Counted from the first letter of the stretch, positions 30,477 to 40,871 are shown. The stretch is DNA of 64,000 nt from Sphingomonas phyllosphaerae FA2 (GCF_000427645.1 NZ_KE386571.1:1291676-1355675); one strand, 5' to 3'. Notes: generated by a model from the sequence alone, not told the origin. Program-made: numbers and translations.

Positions 30477-32936
30477 ATGAAGCGTTTGGCGATCCTGTTG
30501 GGCAGCGTAACCGCGTTGCTCGTGCCGGCCATGAGCGATGCCGCGGTCACGAAAGCGCCGGCACCCGCCACATCGAAGAGCGATCCGCTGACCGGCACCG
30601 AGCGGCTGGACGGGTTATTGCCCGTCTATGTCGATCGCAAGGCCGGCCGCATCCTGCTTTCGCTGCCGGCCCCGGCGCGCGACGGAATCGCGGCACGTCT
30701 GCTCTACACGAACGCGCTGCGCACCGGGCTCGGCTCGGCGCCGATCGGGCTCGATCGCGCGCAGCCCGGCCCGGCGCAGGTGCTGGTGATCCGGCGGCTC
30801 GGCAAGAAGGTCGCGTTCGAGCTGGAGAATCCGCGCTTCCGCGCCACCGGCGCCTCCGCCAGCGAACAGGCCGCCGCGGCGGATGCCTTCGCGACCTCGA
30901 CGCTGTGGCTGGGCGACGTGATCGACGCGGCAGACGGGCGGATGCTCGTCGACATCGCGCCGTTTCTCGCGCGCGACACCAAGGGCGTGACCGCGCAGCT
31001 CAATTCGGCCGGCGAGAAGGGCTGGAAGCTGGTTGACGCGCTCAGCGCCGCCGACACCAATGCCGTCCGCGCCTTCCCGCTCAACCTCGAGTTCGAGGCG
31101 CGCCAGACCTATGCCAGCGACACGCCCGGCCCGGAGGTGCGCAACATCGCCCCCGATCCGCGGCAGGTGACGCTGGTCGTCCGCCACAGCTTCGTCGCGC
31201 TGCCGCAGCCGGGCTATGTCACCCGCGCCTTCGATCCGCGCGGCGGCAGCTTCTCCACGCAGACCCTTAACTTCGCCGCACCGCTCGGCGGGCAGATCGT
31301 CCAGAACCTCGCCAATCGCTTCCGGCTGGAGAAGATCGACCCCGCCGCGCCGCGCTCGCGCGTAAAGAAGCCGATCGTCTTCTACATCGACAATGCCGCG
31401 CCGGAGCCGATCCGTACCGCGCTGCTCGAAGGCGCGTCGTGGTGGAAGACGGCGTTCGAGGCAGCCGGCTATATCGACGCCTATCGGGTCGAGATCCTGC
31501 CTGCCGATGCCGACCCGCTCGACATCCGCTACAACGTCGTCAACTGGGTCAATCGTGCGACGCGCGGCTGGTCGTATGGCTATGCGGTCAGCGATCCGCG
31601 GACGGGCGAGATCCTGAAGGGGTCGGTGCTGCTCGGCTCGCTCCGCGTCCGACAGGACATGCTGATCTACGAGGCGCTGGTCGGCGCGGCGAAGAACGGC
31701 ACCGGCGGCCCCAACGATCCGGTGCAGGTCGCGCTCGCACGCATCCGGCAACTCGCCGCGCATGAGGTCGGTCATGCGCTGGGGTTGCTCCACAATTTCG
31801 CCGGCAGCACGCAGGGCCGCGCCTCGGTCATGGACTATCCCGCCCCGCGCATCGGGCTGGTGGACGGCGCACCCGATCTGTCCGACGCGTATGGCGTGGG
31901 TCTGGGCGCGTGGGACAATCACGCGATCGACTGGCTCTACGGCGACCCCGCCGGCACGAACCCGGACGTCGCCGCACGCGCGAAGGCCGACGCGGCGGAG
32001 CAGGCCGGCCTGCGCTTCGTCTCGGACGAAAACGCGCGCAGCGTGTCCGCCTCGCAACCGTGGGGCAGCCTATGGGACGACGGCGCCGATCCGGTCGCCG
32101 AACTCGATCGCATGATGCAGGTCCGCAGCGCCGCGCTGTCGCGCTTCGGCCCGGCGGCGCTGACCGCCGACGAACCGGTCGCGGCGCTGCGCCGCAAGTT
32201 CGTGCCGCTCTGGCTGCTCCACCGCTATCAGGTCGAGGCAGCGGCGAAGGTGCTGGGCGGCGTCACCTCCACCTATGCGGTCGCGAGCGGTGCCGGCATG
32301 GAATCCGCCCCTGTCGATGCCGCCGCGCAACGCCGCGCGCTCGACGCGCTGCTCGCCACCCTCGCCCCCGCCGCGCTCGACGTGCCCGATCGCCTGATCG
32401 CGCAATCGTCGGCGGGCTGGTCGGGCGAGAGCGACCGCCAGACCGATATCGAGGTGATGCGCACCGCCGGCAGCGCGGCGTTCGACCCGCTGGTCGCGGC
32501 GCAAGTCGCCGCGCAGGTCACGCTCGGCGCGATCCTCGCGCCCGAACGCCTCGCGCGCCTCGCCGATCAGCATCGCCGCACCCCCGACGTGCCGGGCGCA
32601 GACCTGATCGCGACCCGGTTGCTCGCACTCGCCGACGCCAACGCCTCCGACCCCCGGCTTGATGCGGTCCGCCGCGCGGTCGGCACCCGCATCGTCCTCG
32701 CGCTGGCCCGAGCCGCTGCCGCACCCGAGGCGGGCGATGAGGCAGCCAGCGCGATCGATCAAGCGCTGCGCGACTGGGCGGAAAAACAACCGAAGCAACG
32801 CTTCCGCGACCCGGCCGACCGCGCCTGGGCGCTGTCGACCGCACGGTTGCTGCTGGGCGATACGCGGCGCGCCGCGGCGCTCGCCGCGCAGGCCGGCGAC
32901 ATCGTCGTACCGCCCGGGATGCCGATCGGCGGCTGA
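30477..32936 (+). CDS. Secreted zinc-dependent metalloprotease (DUF5117/DUF5118 type)
   Basis: The 819-residue precursor has a signal peptide (MKRLAILLGSVTALLVPAMSDA). N-terminal domains of the DUF5118/DUF5117 type lead to a metzincin site, HEVGHALGLLHN (HExxHxxGxxH), with a likely Met-turn in SVMDYP. A C-terminal helical domain follows. It is presumably periplasmic. The ATG at 30477 is chosen because it places the signal sequence at the N-terminus; an in-frame start 48 bp upstream is less likely. Its substrate is unknown. Confidence 0.9.
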   Translation: MKRLAILLGSVTALLVPAMSDAAVTKAPAPATSKSDPLTGTERLDGLLPVYVDRKAGRILLSLPAPARDGIAARLLYTNALRTGLGSAPIGLDRAQPGPAQVLVIRRLGKKVAFELENPRFRATGASASEQAAAADAFATSTLWLGDVIDAADGRMLVDIAPFLARDTKGVTAQLNSAGEKGWKLVDALSAADTNAVRAFPLNLEFEARQTYASDTPGPEVRNIAPDPRQVTLVVRHSFVALPQPGYVTRAFDPRGGSFSTQTLNFAAPLGGQIVQNLANRFRLEKIDPAAPRSRVKKPIVFYIDNAAPEPIRTALLEGASWWKTAFEAAGYIDAYRVEILPADADPLDIRYNVVNWVNRATRGWSYGYAVSDPRTGEILKGSVLLGSLRVRQDMLIYEALVGAAKNGTGGPNDPVQVALARIRQLAAHEVGHALGLLHNFAGSTQGRASVMDYPAPRIGLVDGAPDLSDAYGVGLGAWDNHAIDWLYGDPAGTNPDVAARAKADAAEQAGLRFVSDENARSVSASQPWGSLWDDGADPVAELDRMMQVRSAALSRFGPAALTADEPVAALRRKFVPLWLLHRYQVEAAAKVLGGVTSTYAVASGAGMESAPVDAAAQRRALDALLATLAPAALDVPDRLIAQSSAGWSGESDRQTDIEVMRTAGSAAFDPLVAAQVAAQVTLGAILAPERLARLADQHRRTPDVPGADLIATRLLALADANASDPRLDAVRRAVGTRIVLALARAAAAPEAGDEAASAIDQALRDWAEKQPKQRFRDPADRAWALSTARLLLGDTRRAAALAAQAGDIVVPPGMPIGG

Positions 32937-32945
32937 GCGAACGCT

Positions 32946-33719
32946 TTAGTCGCCCCCGGCCGCGCGCTGCTGCGCCGCACGCTCGGTCAGGGTCTTCAGC
33001 GTCTCGTCGAAGCGTCCCTCGCGCTCGGCCTGGCGCAGAAACTGGACCTCGTCGACCAGGATCTCGCGCGGCGTCGGCTGCTGCAGGAACTGCGCCGCCA
33101 CGGCATCGGCAAACGCTTCCAGCGGCATATAGCCCGGCCGGTGCGCCTGCCCCGGCGTCAGGTCCGTCTGCACGCCCGGCGGCGCCAGCTCGATCACCTC
33201 GACCTTGCCCGCCAGCTGGGTGCGCAGCGACACGGTATAGGAATGGATCGCCGCCTTTGTCGCCGAATAGGTCGGCGCCATGACCAGCGGGACATAGGCG
33301 AGCCCCGAGGTCACCGTAACGATCGCGGCATCTGGCTGCTGCACCAGATGGTCGGTCAGCGCATTGGTCAGCCGGATCGGGCCCAGGATGTTGATCGCCA
33401 CCGTCGCCTCCGCATTGGCCAGATCGCGCCGCTGCGTCACGTCCTCGTATTTCATGATCCCGGCATTGTTGAACAGCACGTTCAGCGCGGGAAAGTCCGC
33501 CACCACCTGCTTTGCGAACGCGTCGACCGCACCGGCATCCTCGACATCCAGCGTCATGACATGGATGCGCTCACGCCCCGCCGCCGCCTTCTCCAGCGCG
33601 TCGCGCCGACGGCCGGCGATGATGACGGTGTCGCCACGGTCGTGGAAACGCTGCGCCAGCGCCTCGCCGATTCCGCTGCCGCCGCCCGTCATCAGGATCG
33701 TATTGCCACTCGTCTTCAT
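32946..33719 (-). CDS. SDR family oxidoreductase (DltE-like)
   Basis: The 257-residue short-chain dehydrogenase has the cofactor motif TGGGSGIGEALAQRF, NNAGIM, and the catalytic Ser and YxxxK in VTSGLAYVPLVMAPTYSATKAA. The basic residues after the glycine motif (AGRRRDALE) suggest NADP. The C-terminus follows the DltE pattern with an acidic, Arg-rich tail. The ATG at 33719 puts the cofactor motif near residue 10. It is convergent with the metalloprotease gene, 9 bp apart. The substrate is unknown. Confidence 0.9.
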   Translation of the reverse strand: MKTSGNTILMTGGGSGIGEALAQRFHDRGDTVIIAGRRRDALEKAAAGRERIHVMTLDVEDAGAVDAFAKQVVADFPALNVLFNNAGIMKYEDVTQRRDLANAEATVAINILGPIRLTNALTDHLVQQPDAAIVTVTSGLAYVPLVMAPTYSATKAAIHSYTVSLRTQLAGKVEVIELAPPGVQTDLTPGQAHRPGYMPLEAFADAVAAQFLQQPTPREILVDEVQFLRQAEREGRFDETLKTLTERAAQQRAAGGD

Positions 33720-33910
33720 GCGCGTCGCTCCATCTCGTCTCGCCGGTGCCAACGTCATGAAGTAACGGCGGTTTCGCGTCGCCGCGCCGTTCGTCGCACA
33801 TCCCGCGCCGGTCGCCGGACGCACCGGCCAGCGGCCACGCCCGCCGGCCTTCCTTGATCGACGTCAGCACGCTAGGTCAGCCTTTCCTTCCCGCCAGCCG
33901 CCCGGACCCG

Positions 33911-36004
33911 ATGACCGACCTTCCCTCGACCACCCCCGACGATCTGCGGCCCGGGCTCCGCTTCCTGGCCGGTGGCGGGGCGGCGACCGGGTTGATCCTG
34001 GCACGCGACTGGCGCGATCACCCGCTCGGGCTCCCGGAAAACTGGCCGGCTCCGTTCAAGGCGGCGCTCAGCCTCGTGCTCAATTCGCCCGAGTCGATGA
34101 TCCTGTGCTGGGATGCCGACGAACTGTTCTTCTTTTTCAACGAAACCTACTTCCCGCTGCTCGGCCCGCGGCTTGACTGGGCGATGGGCACGCCGATGCG
34201 CGACGTGTGGGCGGATGCCTGGGAACAGGCGCGCCCGATCGTCGACGATGCCTTCGCCGGGCGCAGCCGCCGCTTCGTCGACTTACCCTGGAAGCTGTCC
34301 ACCGATCGCGGCGCAGCGGATACGTGGTGGAGCTTCTCCTATTCGCGCATTCTCGACGAGCAGGGCGAGCGGGCGGGGCTGTTCATCTTCACCAACGAGA
34401 CGACGCAGCGCGTGCTCGCCGATCGCGCACTGCTGGAAAGCCGGGCGCAACTGGTGCGCCTCAATGCCGACCTTGCCGAACAGGTCGCGCAACGTACCGC
34501 CGAGCGCGACCGGATGTGGAACGCCTCGCCCGACCTGATGGTGGTGGTGTCGACGGATGGTCGCTATCTGGCGGTCAATCCCGCGTGGACCGACATTCTC
34601 GGCTATCAGCCTGCCGAGCTGCTCGGGATCGATGCGTTGTCGCTGGTTCATCCCGAGGATCTGCCCGCGGCGGTCGAGGCGCTGGCCGCCGCGCAGGCCG
34701 GCACGATGCCGACCTTCGAGACACGCTTCCGCCATCACGACGGCAGCTACCGCTGGTTGCAATGGGTTGCCGCCCCTGGCGAGGCGGAGGTCTTCGCGAT
34801 CGGCCGCCATGTCACAGAGGCGAAGGAGGCCGCCGAACAACTGAAACGCGCCACCGAACAACTCAGCCAGGCGCAGAAGATGGAGGCGATCGGCCAGCTC
34901 ACCGGCGGCGTCGCCCATGATTTTAACAACCTGCTGACGATCATTCGCGGCTCGGTCGAGCTGTTGCGCCGGCCCGATCTCGCGCCCGACAAGCGCGATC
35001 GCTATGTCGAGGCGATTGGCGAAACCGCCACGCGCGCTACCAAGCTGACCGGGCAATTGCTCGCCTTCGCCCGGCGTCAGGCGCTGACCCCGGAATTGCT
35101 CGATGTCGGTGTCGCAGTCGGCGAGATCGCCGAGATGGTGCAGACGCTGATCGGCGCGCGTGTGGCGTTGCATGTCGAGGCGCCGGCAATGCCGTGCCTC
35201 GCCGAAATCGACCGCAGCCAGTTCGAGACCGCGCTCGTCAACCTCGCGATCAACGCGCGCGACGCGATGGAGGGTCAGGGCATGTTGCGGGTCGCGATCG
35301 CGCCGGTCGGCGAAATCCCGTCGCTACGGGGCCACCACGGCGTCAGCGGCGAGTTCGTCGCGGTCGCGGTGATCGACGATGGCGCGGGCATCCCACCCGA
35401 GGCGCTGCCGCATATCTTCGAGCCGTTCTTCACCACCAAGGGTGTCGGTAAGGGCACCGGGCTGGGGCTTAGCCAGGTGATCGGGTTCGCCAAGCAATCC
35501 GGCGGCGACATCAGCGTCACCAGTGAACCCGGCCAGGGCACCACCTTCACGCTCTATCTTCCGCGGGTGACCGAAGGTCGCGCCGCGGCCGATCGAAGCG
35601 AGGAGGACGGACCCGCCGATGGCCAGGGCGCCTATGTCCTGCTGATCGAGGATAATGAGGAAGTCGGGCAATTCGCCACCGCGGCGCTCAACGAGCTTGG
35701 TTATCGCAGCCTGCTGGCGACCAACGCCTATGATGCGCTGTCGATTCTGGAGACCGATGCCGCGCGGTTCGACGTCGTGTTCTCCGACGTGGTGATGCCG
35801 GGCATGAACGGGGTCGAATGCGCGACGCGCATTCGCGAACGTCATCCCGCGCTGCCGATCGTGTTGACCAGCGGCTATGCGCATGTCCTCGCCGAAAACT
35901 GGCAGCACGGCTTCGAGCTGCTGCACAAACCCTATTCGATGGAGCAACTGTCCCGCACGCTGCGCCGCGCTGTGGCACGCGGCGCACGCGCCCGGGGCGA
36001 GTAG
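33911..36004 (+). CDS. Soluble hybrid histidine kinase with PAS domains and receiver
   Basis: The 697-residue protein has no membrane segment. An N-terminal PAS-like domain (about 45-165) is followed by a coiled linker (about 165-205), a second PAS (about 205-310, ending in [15 protein letters not shown]) and HisKA with [16 protein letters not shown] (phospho-His 336). HATPase has [10 protein letters not shown] and [11 protein letters not shown]. The C-terminal receiver has [10 protein letters not shown] and [11 protein letters not shown]. The H-box matches the CckA-like class. The start is the ATG at 33911. Its partners and signal are unknown; a family B repeat follows its stop by 15 bp. Confidence 0.88.
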   Translation: MTDLPSTTPDDLRPGLRFLAGGGAATGLILARDWRDHPLGLPENWPAPFKAALSLVLNSPESMILCWDADELFFFFNETYFPLLGPRLDWAMGTPMRDVWADAWEQARPIVDDAFAGRSRRFVDLPWKLSTDRGAADTWWSFSYSRILDEQGERAGLFIFTNETTQRVLADRALLESRAQLVRLNADLAEQVAQRTAERDRMWNASPDLMVVVSTDGRYLAVNPAWTDILGYQPAELLGIDALSLVHPEDLPAAVEALAAAQAGTMPTFETRFRHHDGSYRWLQWVAAPGEAEVFAIGRHVTEAKEAAEQLKRATEQLSQAQKMEAIGQLTGGVAHDFNNLLTIIRGSVELLRRPDLAPDKRDRYVEAIGETATRATKLTGQLLAFARRQALTPELLDVGVAVGEIAEMVQTLIGARVALHVEAPAMPCLAEIDRSQFETALVNLAINARDAMEGQGMLRVAIAPVGEIPSLRGHHGVSGEFVAVAVIDDGAGIPPEALPHIFEPFFTTKGVGKGTGLGLSQVIGFAKQSGGDISVTSEPGQGTTFTLYLPRVTEGRAAADRSEEDGPADGQGAYVLLIEDNEEVGQFATAALNELGYRSLLATNAYDALSILETDAARFDVVFSDVVMPGMNGVECATRIRERHPALPIVLTSGYAHVLAENWQHGFELLHKPYSMEQLSRTLRRAVARGARARGE

Positions 36005-36019
36005 GGATGACTCGCCGAT

Positions 36020-36107
36020 CGTCATTGCGACCCCGGCGAAGGCCAGGGGAAGCAATCCAGGGCGTCCTGATCCAACTCTGGATTGCTTCACTACGCTCGC
36101 AATGACG
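36020..36107. repeat. Palindromic repeat, family B copy 3 (modified left arm)
   Basis: The right half and core (GCAATCCAGGGCGTCCTGA ...) match the copy at 15918. The left arm reads GTCATTGCGACCCCGGCGAAG, as if a piece of another repeat replaced the GCGAAGCAATCC arm. It lies 15 bp after the histidine kinase stop. Confidence 0.8.
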
Positions 36108-36219
36108 AAGCGAGATGACATCATCCCCCCTACCGGCGCAGCGATCGACCGACCGCCATCGCAAGCGAACGGAACCCTGCCCCTCCGCTCGCGTCTCGCT
36201 ATCGAACGAAGGGACCGGC

Positions 36220-37158
36220 GTGAGCGAAACGAAACCAAAAAGCTGGCGCGACAATATCGTGCTGTTCGGCGCGCTGGCTGCGAACCTGGGCATCGCGGTG
36301 GCCAAGTTCATCGCGGCGGCGATCACCGGATCGTCGTCGATGCTGACCGAGGGCGTGCACTCGGTGGTGGACAGCGGCAATCAGGTGCTGTTGCTCTACG
36401 GCCAGCGCCGCGCCCGCCGCCCCGCGGATGCCGCGCACCCGTTCGGTTATGGCCGCGAGCTGTATTTCTGGGCGTTCGTCGTGGCGATCCTGATCTTCGC
36501 GATCGGTGCGGGCGTGTCGATCTACGAAGGCTATCTCCACGTCATGGAGCCGGAGCCGCTCGTCGATCCGCTCGTCAATTACATCGTGCTCGGCATCGCC
36601 ACGTTGATGGAAGGCGCGTCGTGGACGATCGCGATGCGCGAATTCAACCAGACCCGTGGTGAGGTGGGCTGGTGGCAGGCGATCCACGACTCGAAGGACC
36701 CGGCCGGGTTCATGGTGCTGTTCGAGGATAGCGCCGCGCTGATCGGCCTTGTCGTGGCGGCGATCGGCGTATGGTGCAGCCATTATTTCAACAATCCGCG
36801 GCTGGACGGTGTCGCCTCGATCGTGATCGGCGCGCTGCTTGCCGCGGTCGCCGTGCTTCTCGCCCGCGAGGCTAAGGGACTGCTGATCGGCGAGCGGGCC
36901 GACCCGGCGGTGATCGCCCGCGCCCGCGCGATCGTCGCCGCGCATCCCGGCATCAGCGCGGTCAATCACGTCCGCACCGTCCACACCGCGCCGGACATCG
37001 TCTTCGCCGCGATCAGCGCCGATTTCGACGATCACCTGTCGATGGGCGCAGCCGAAGCGCTGATCGAGACGATCGAGACCGAGTTGCGCACCACGCTGCC
37101 GCAACTCAAATCGATCTACATTCGCCCTGAGAAAACCGCGGATGCGGTGACGTTCTGA
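36220..37158 (+). CDS. Cation diffusion facilitator (CDF) transporter
   Basis: Proton-coupled efflux of divalent metal such as Zn2+. The 312-residue protein has six hydrophobic segments and the CDF metal-site segment TGSSSMLTEGVHSVVDSGNQ. FEDSAALIGLVVAAIGVWCSH carries the second metal pair, and a C-terminal cytoplasmic domain ends about residue 310. The GTG at 36220 is chosen because AAGGG lies 6 bp upstream and the segment before it is Arg-rich and unlike a transporter N-terminus. It is convergent with the DsbA-like gene, 7 bp apart. Confidence 0.9.
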   Translation: MSETKPKSWRDNIVLFGALAANLGIAVAKFIAAAITGSSSMLTEGVHSVVDSGNQVLLLYGQRRARRPADAAHPFGYGRELYFWAFVVAILIFAIGAGVSIYEGYLHVMEPEPLVDPLVNYIVLGIATLMEGASWTIAMREFNQTRGEVGWWQAIHDSKDPAGFMVLFEDSAALIGLVVAAIGVWCSHYFNNPRLDGVASIVIGALLAAVAVLLAREAKGLLIGERADPAVIARARAIVAAHPGISAVNHVRTVHTAPDIVFAAISADFDDHLSMGAAEALIETIETELRTTLPQLKSIYIRPEKTADAVTF

Positions 37159-37165
37159 CGATCGA

Positions 37166-37837
37166 TCAAGCGCCTTTTCGCGCCGCCGCAAACAGCCGTG
37201 CGAACGCGTCCGTATCGATCACCCCCACCGCGAGCCGCGAGCCAGCCAGATAGCCCGGCGTGCCCGGCAAGCCGATCGACGCCGCCTCGGCCGCGTGTCG
37301 ACGAAGCTGTGCATCGATCCGCCCGCCCTGCCCCGCCAGATTCCCCATGACGCGCGACCAGTCGCCCCCGGACGCCTGAACGGCGGCGCGCAACTGCGCG
37401 CTGTCGAGCGTGCCCGGCGCGGTCATCAGCCGGCGGTGCACCTCGGGATAGATGCCCTGTGCCGCGCCGGCGAGCGCAACCCGCGCTGCGGCCACCGAGG
37501 CTGCGCCGAAGATCGGCCAATCCTTGAACAACAACCGTACATCGCCGTCTTTTGCGGCCGCCTCGGTCAACGCCGGAAAGCCGTGGCGGCATGCCGGGCA
37601 GCGGTAATCGCTGAACACTGCCAACCGCAGCGAGGCACCGGCCGGGCCAATCGCCGGCGCCTCCGGGTCATCGAGGATCGCCGCCACTGCCCCTGACGCA
37701 CCCACGTCGCGGCCGACCGGTGCGGTTCGGGAAAGCACGCGGCCCAGCGCCCAACCCGCGCCGCCCGCCAGGCCGAGCGTCAGCAGCGCGCGACGCTCGA
37801 TCCCGAAGGCCGGGCGACGCGGGGCAGGTTCGGTCAC
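37166..37837 (-). CDS. DsbA family thiol oxidoreductase
   Basis: The 223-residue protein has an N-terminal twin-arginine or single-span segment (ERRALLTLGLAGGAGWALG) and a thioredoxin-like domain. The active site is CPAC in YRCPACRHGF and the cis-Pro is in GLPGTPGYLAG. It probably acts in the periplasm in disulfide formation or thiol redox. It is the last gene of the minus-strand fucose-type operon, overlapping the lactonase stop by 4 bp; this linkage has no obvious metabolic meaning. Confidence 0.88.
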   Translation of the reverse strand: MTEPAPRRPAFGIERRALLTLGLAGGAGWALGRVLSRTAPVGRDVGASGAVAAILDDPEAPAIGPAGASLRLAVFSDYRCPACRHGFPALTEAAAKDGDVRLLFKDWPIFGAASVAAARVALAGAAQGIYPEVHRRLMTAPGTLDSAQLRAAVQASGGDWSRVMGNLAGQGGRIDAQLRRHAAEAASIGLPGTPGYLAGSRLAVGVIDTDAFARLFAAARKGA

Positions 37838-38682
37838 CGCGATGCCGTCGCCGGCGTGTAGAAGGCGAGCGCGTGGCCACCGAAGATGCCGTCGCTCGCC
37901 GTCGGACAGTGCCGCGCGACATAAGCGGCGATCACATCATGCACCGCGCCATAATCAGCCGCGAGCAGGCAGACCGGCCAGTCCGATCCCCACATCAGCC
38001 GCTCCGGCCCGAACGACGCAAAGACGTGGTCGAGATAGCGTTCGAGATCGTCCGCGGACCACCCCACGTGATCCGCCTCGGTGACCAGCCCCGACACCTT
38101 GCACATCACGCCCGGACACGCCGCAGCGGCCCTCAACCGCTCCGCCCACGGCTGCCATCCGCCCGCCGCGATCGCGGGCTTGGCGGCGTGGTCGAGCACG
38201 AAGCGCCCCGCCCCGACCCGGTCGAGGAACGCCGGTACCGTCGCGAGCTGGCGATGGTCGACGAGCAGATCGTAGCTCAGCCCCCGAGCGGCGAGGGCTC
38301 CCACGCCTCGGACGAATTCGTCGCCCAGCAGGAAATCTGCGTCGGGCTCGTCCTGCACGATATGGCGATAACCGACCAGCAACGGCGCGGCGTCGGCCGC
38401 CAGCCGCTCGGCGATATCGTCGGCGCGCAGATCGATCCAGCCGACGACGCCGCAGATTGCCGCACAATTCGTCGCCGCGTCCAGCAGCATCTGCGTTTCT
38501 TCGGGCACCTGTCGCGCCTGCACCGCGATTGCGCCTGCTATTTTCCGCGTTGCCAGCGCACCCGTCAGCATTTCCGGATTGAAATCGCGCGCGATCGCGC
38601 TCCCTGGGTCGATCCAGCCGAACGCCGCCTCGTCGTAGCGCCAAAGATGATGATGTGCGTCGATGCGCGGCGTCTGGGTCAC
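37834..38682 (-). CDS. Amidohydrolase family lactonase, probably L-fuconolactone hydrolase
   Basis: The 282-residue TIM-barrel enzyme of the COG3618 amidohydrolase family begins with RIDAHHHLWRYDE (metal HxH-type site). It has KVSGLVTEADH and the metal-ligand Asp in RLMWGSDWPVCLL. Relatives hydrolyse L-fucono-, L-rhamnono- or other sugar 1,4/1,5-lactones to the open acid. The FucP transporter and dehydrogenase in the same operon favour L-fuconolactone. The exact sugar is inferred from context. Confidence 0.85.
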   Translation of the reverse strand: MTQTPRIDAHHHLWRYDEAAFGWIDPGSAIARDFNPEMLTGALATRKIAGAIAVQARQVPEETQMLLDAATNCAAICGVVGWIDLRADDIAERLAADAAPLLVGYRHIVQDEPDADFLLGDEFVRGVGALAARGLSYDLLVDHRQLATVPAFLDRVGAGRFVLDHAAKPAIAAGGWQPWAERLRAAAACPGVMCKVSGLVTEADHVGWSADDLERYLDHVFASFGPERLMWGSDWPVCLLAADYGAVHDVIAAYVARHCPTASDGIFGGHALAFYTPATASR

Positions 38683-38692
38683 ATGCTGTCCT

Positions 38693-39511
38693 TCAATCCG
38701 CGGGATGATGCCCCAGCGTCAATGAGATACGTGCCGCCGCCGCCTGTAACAGCCCGGCGACCGCATCCAGCTTCACGCGCTGTGACCCGTCGATCAGCTC
38801 CAGATACGGCACCGTCAACGCCCCCACGATCTCGCCACTGAACGCGAAAACCGGATAACTGACGTCGGTAACGCCTTGAGTTACCGGGCTTTGTCGCCGA
38901 TCGAACCCTTGCCGCCGCACGATCGCTAGCCGCTCCTCGAGCCACGCCATGTCGACCGGCTTGCCCTGCGCCGCCGCCGCCTGCGCGACGATCCGCGTCA
39001 CCCGCTGCGGCGAGGAAAAGGCCATCAGCACCTGCCCCGAACAGCTGCGGATCATGTCGATCGCCGCGCCCAGCCGCAGGGAAAAGCCCCGCATTCCAGG
39101 GTTTTCCTCGCGGGCGATCACCAGTCCATAGGCGCCGTTCGGCACGACGAAATGGCAGGATTGCTCGGTCTCGGCGGCGAGTTGCTGCATCTCCGGCGTC
39201 GCCGCACGCGTCAGGTTCTGCGCCGGCGTCGCGCGATAGGCGAGGTCGAGGATCTTGTAAGACACGGTATAGCGGTCATTAATTGGCGAGCGTTGCAGGT
39301 AACCGATCTGCTCCATCACCACGACGATCCGGAACAGCTCCCCCACCGATCGGCCGAGCGCCGCGGCCATGTCGGTGACCAGCGCACCCTGCGGATAGGC
39401 GGACAGCAAGTCGAGGATCTCGAACGCCTTTTCCAGCGCGGGCGCGGCATAGATGGTCTGTTTCGGCCGCGCCTCACCCTCCGCGTCGGCCGGTTTACGC
39501 GCGCGCGCCAT
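38693..39511 (-). CDS. IclR family transcriptional regulator
   Basis: The 272-residue protein has an N-terminal winged helix (ALEKAFEILDLLSAYPQGALVTDMAAALGRS) and a C-terminal IclR effector domain (about 100-260). It lies inside the operon, 5 bp after fucP and 10 bp before the lactonase gene, as expected for an autoregulated sugar-catabolic regulator. The ATG at 39511 is chosen; the upstream in-frame extension is shadow sequence from fucP. A candidate operator lies at 41910. Confidence 0.9.
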   Translation of the reverse strand: MARARKPADAEGEARPKQTIYAAPALEKAFEILDLLSAYPQGALVTDMAAALGRSVGELFRIVVVMEQIGYLQRSPINDRYTVSYKILDLAYRATPAQNLTRAATPEMQQLAAETEQSCHFVVPNGAYGLVIAREENPGMRGFSLRLGAAIDMIRSCSGQVLMAFSSPQRVTRIVAQAAAAQGKPVDMAWLEERLAIVRRQGFDRRQSPVTQGVTDVSYPVFAFSGEIVGALTVPYLELIDGSQRVKLDAVAGLLQAAAARISLTLGHHPAD

Positions 39512-39516
39512 CGGCG

Positions 39517-40821
39517 TCAGGCCCGCACGCGGGCGCGGACCGCATAGGTCAACACCACGAGGAAACACGCCGCCGGCACCAGCATCGCCGCCGCGATTCC
39601 GGCGCGATCCGAGACGAAGCCGATCACCCCGGTCAGCACCGCTCCGCCAATGATCGCCATGATGATGAGCGACGAGCCAAGCCGCCGCAGCGGCCCGAGC
39701 GTCTCCACCCCCAGCGCGAAGATCGTCGGAAACTGGATCGACATGAAGAAGCTCGCCGCCACAAGAGCATACAGCCCGATCGTTCCGCCGACCAGGGCCG
39801 CGGTTGCTGCGAGCAGCGCAGACACGCCTGCGAAGATCGCGAGCAACCGCGCCGGTGCGATCCACGTCATCAACGTCGTGCCGACGAACCGCCCGCCCGC
39901 GAACAGCAGCAACGAAACGAACAGCATGTCCGCGCCCTGCCGCTCATTCCAGCCAAGCGCACCCTGCGCATAACGGATCGTATAGCTCCACAGTCCCACC
40001 TGCGCGCCGACGTAGAAGAATTGCGCGATCACCGCGCCGATCAGCCGCGGGTGGCGCAGCAGGTCGGCGAAGCGCTGCGTCTTCGCGTCCTCCGGCACGT
40101 CGCGAACGGCAGTAGTGCGCGGGAAAGCGGTCAGCGCGGCGGCGCAGGCGAACAGCAGCACGATCGCCGCGATCGCCAGATAAGGCGTTGCAACGGCCTG
40201 GACTTCGTTGCGGTAGAAGGCGGCGCGCGCCGCAGCGTTCATCCCCGCGAGCGTCGCCTCGTCATGCTCGATCCCCGACAGGATGAAGTTGCGCCCGATC
40301 AGGATGCCGGTGATCGCACCGAACGGATTGGCAGCCTGCGCCCAGTTGAGCCGCCGCGTCGCGGTCGCAGGATCGCCGAGTTCGGTCATCAGCGGATTGG
40401 CGGAGGTTTCGAGAAACGCCAGCCCCGCGGCAATCACGAACAGCGCGAACAGGAACAGCTGATAGGCGCTGATCGCCGCCGCCGGATAGAAGAGCAGTGC
40501 GCCCAGACCATAAAGTGACAGGCCAGTGACGATCGCCGCCTTGTACCCAAAGCGACGCAGCACGAACGACGCCGGGATCGCGAACACGAAATAGCCGAGA
40601 TAGAACACCTGCTGCACGAAGCTGGTGCCGAAATCCGACAGCGTGAACGCCTTCTTGAACTGTGCGATCAGAATATCGTTGAGATTGTTCGCCATTCCCC
40701 ACAGGAAGAACAGCGAGGTGGTGATGACGAGCGCCGGCACCCAGCGCTCCGCGCCGCCCGGCTCGCGCGCATGATCCGCGCGGGGATGATCCTCCAGCGG
40801 AGGGGAGCCTTGCCACGCCAT
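39517..40821 (-). CDS. fucP: L-fucose:H+ symporter FucP (MFS)
   Basis: The 434-residue major facilitator protein has 12 predicted membrane segments. It has the FucP/GluP family signatures ALVITTSLFFLWGMANNLND, FGTSFVQQVFYLGYFVFAIP and ETSANPLMTELGDP. This subfamily imports L-fucose and related 6-deoxy or C2-epimeric sugars with protons. It lies between the dehydrogenase and regulator genes. Transport of a sugar other than L-fucose, such as D-glucose or galactose in GluP, remains possible. Confidence 0.9.
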   Translation of the reverse strand: MAWQGSPPLEDHPRADHAREPGGAERWVPALVITTSLFFLWGMANNLNDILIAQFKKAFTLSDFGTSFVQQVFYLGYFVFAIPASFVLRRFGYKAAIVTGLSLYGLGALLFYPAAAISAYQLFLFALFVIAAGLAFLETSANPLMTELGDPATATRRLNWAQAANPFGAITGILIGRNFILSGIEHDEATLAGMNAAARAAFYRNEVQAVATPYLAIAAIVLLFACAAALTAFPRTTAVRDVPEDAKTQRFADLLRHPRLIGAVIAQFFYVGAQVGLWSYTIRYAQGALGWNERQGADMLFVSLLLFAGGRFVGTTLMTWIAPARLLAIFAGVSALLAATAALVGGTIGLYALVAASFFMSIQFPTIFALGVETLGPLRRLGSSLIIMAIIGGAVLTGVIGFVSDRAGIAAAMLVPAACFLVVLTYAVRARVRA

Positions 40822-40871
40822 TTGCCGTCATCCTCTTTTTCGCTGAGCCGGGTCGTCGCGCCCGCGCTTCG

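Noticed and set aside
33911..36004. LOV (blue-light) domain in the soluble hybrid kinase
   Set aside because: The PAS domains lack the flavin-binding GXNCRFLQ motif, so a light-sensing role is not supported.
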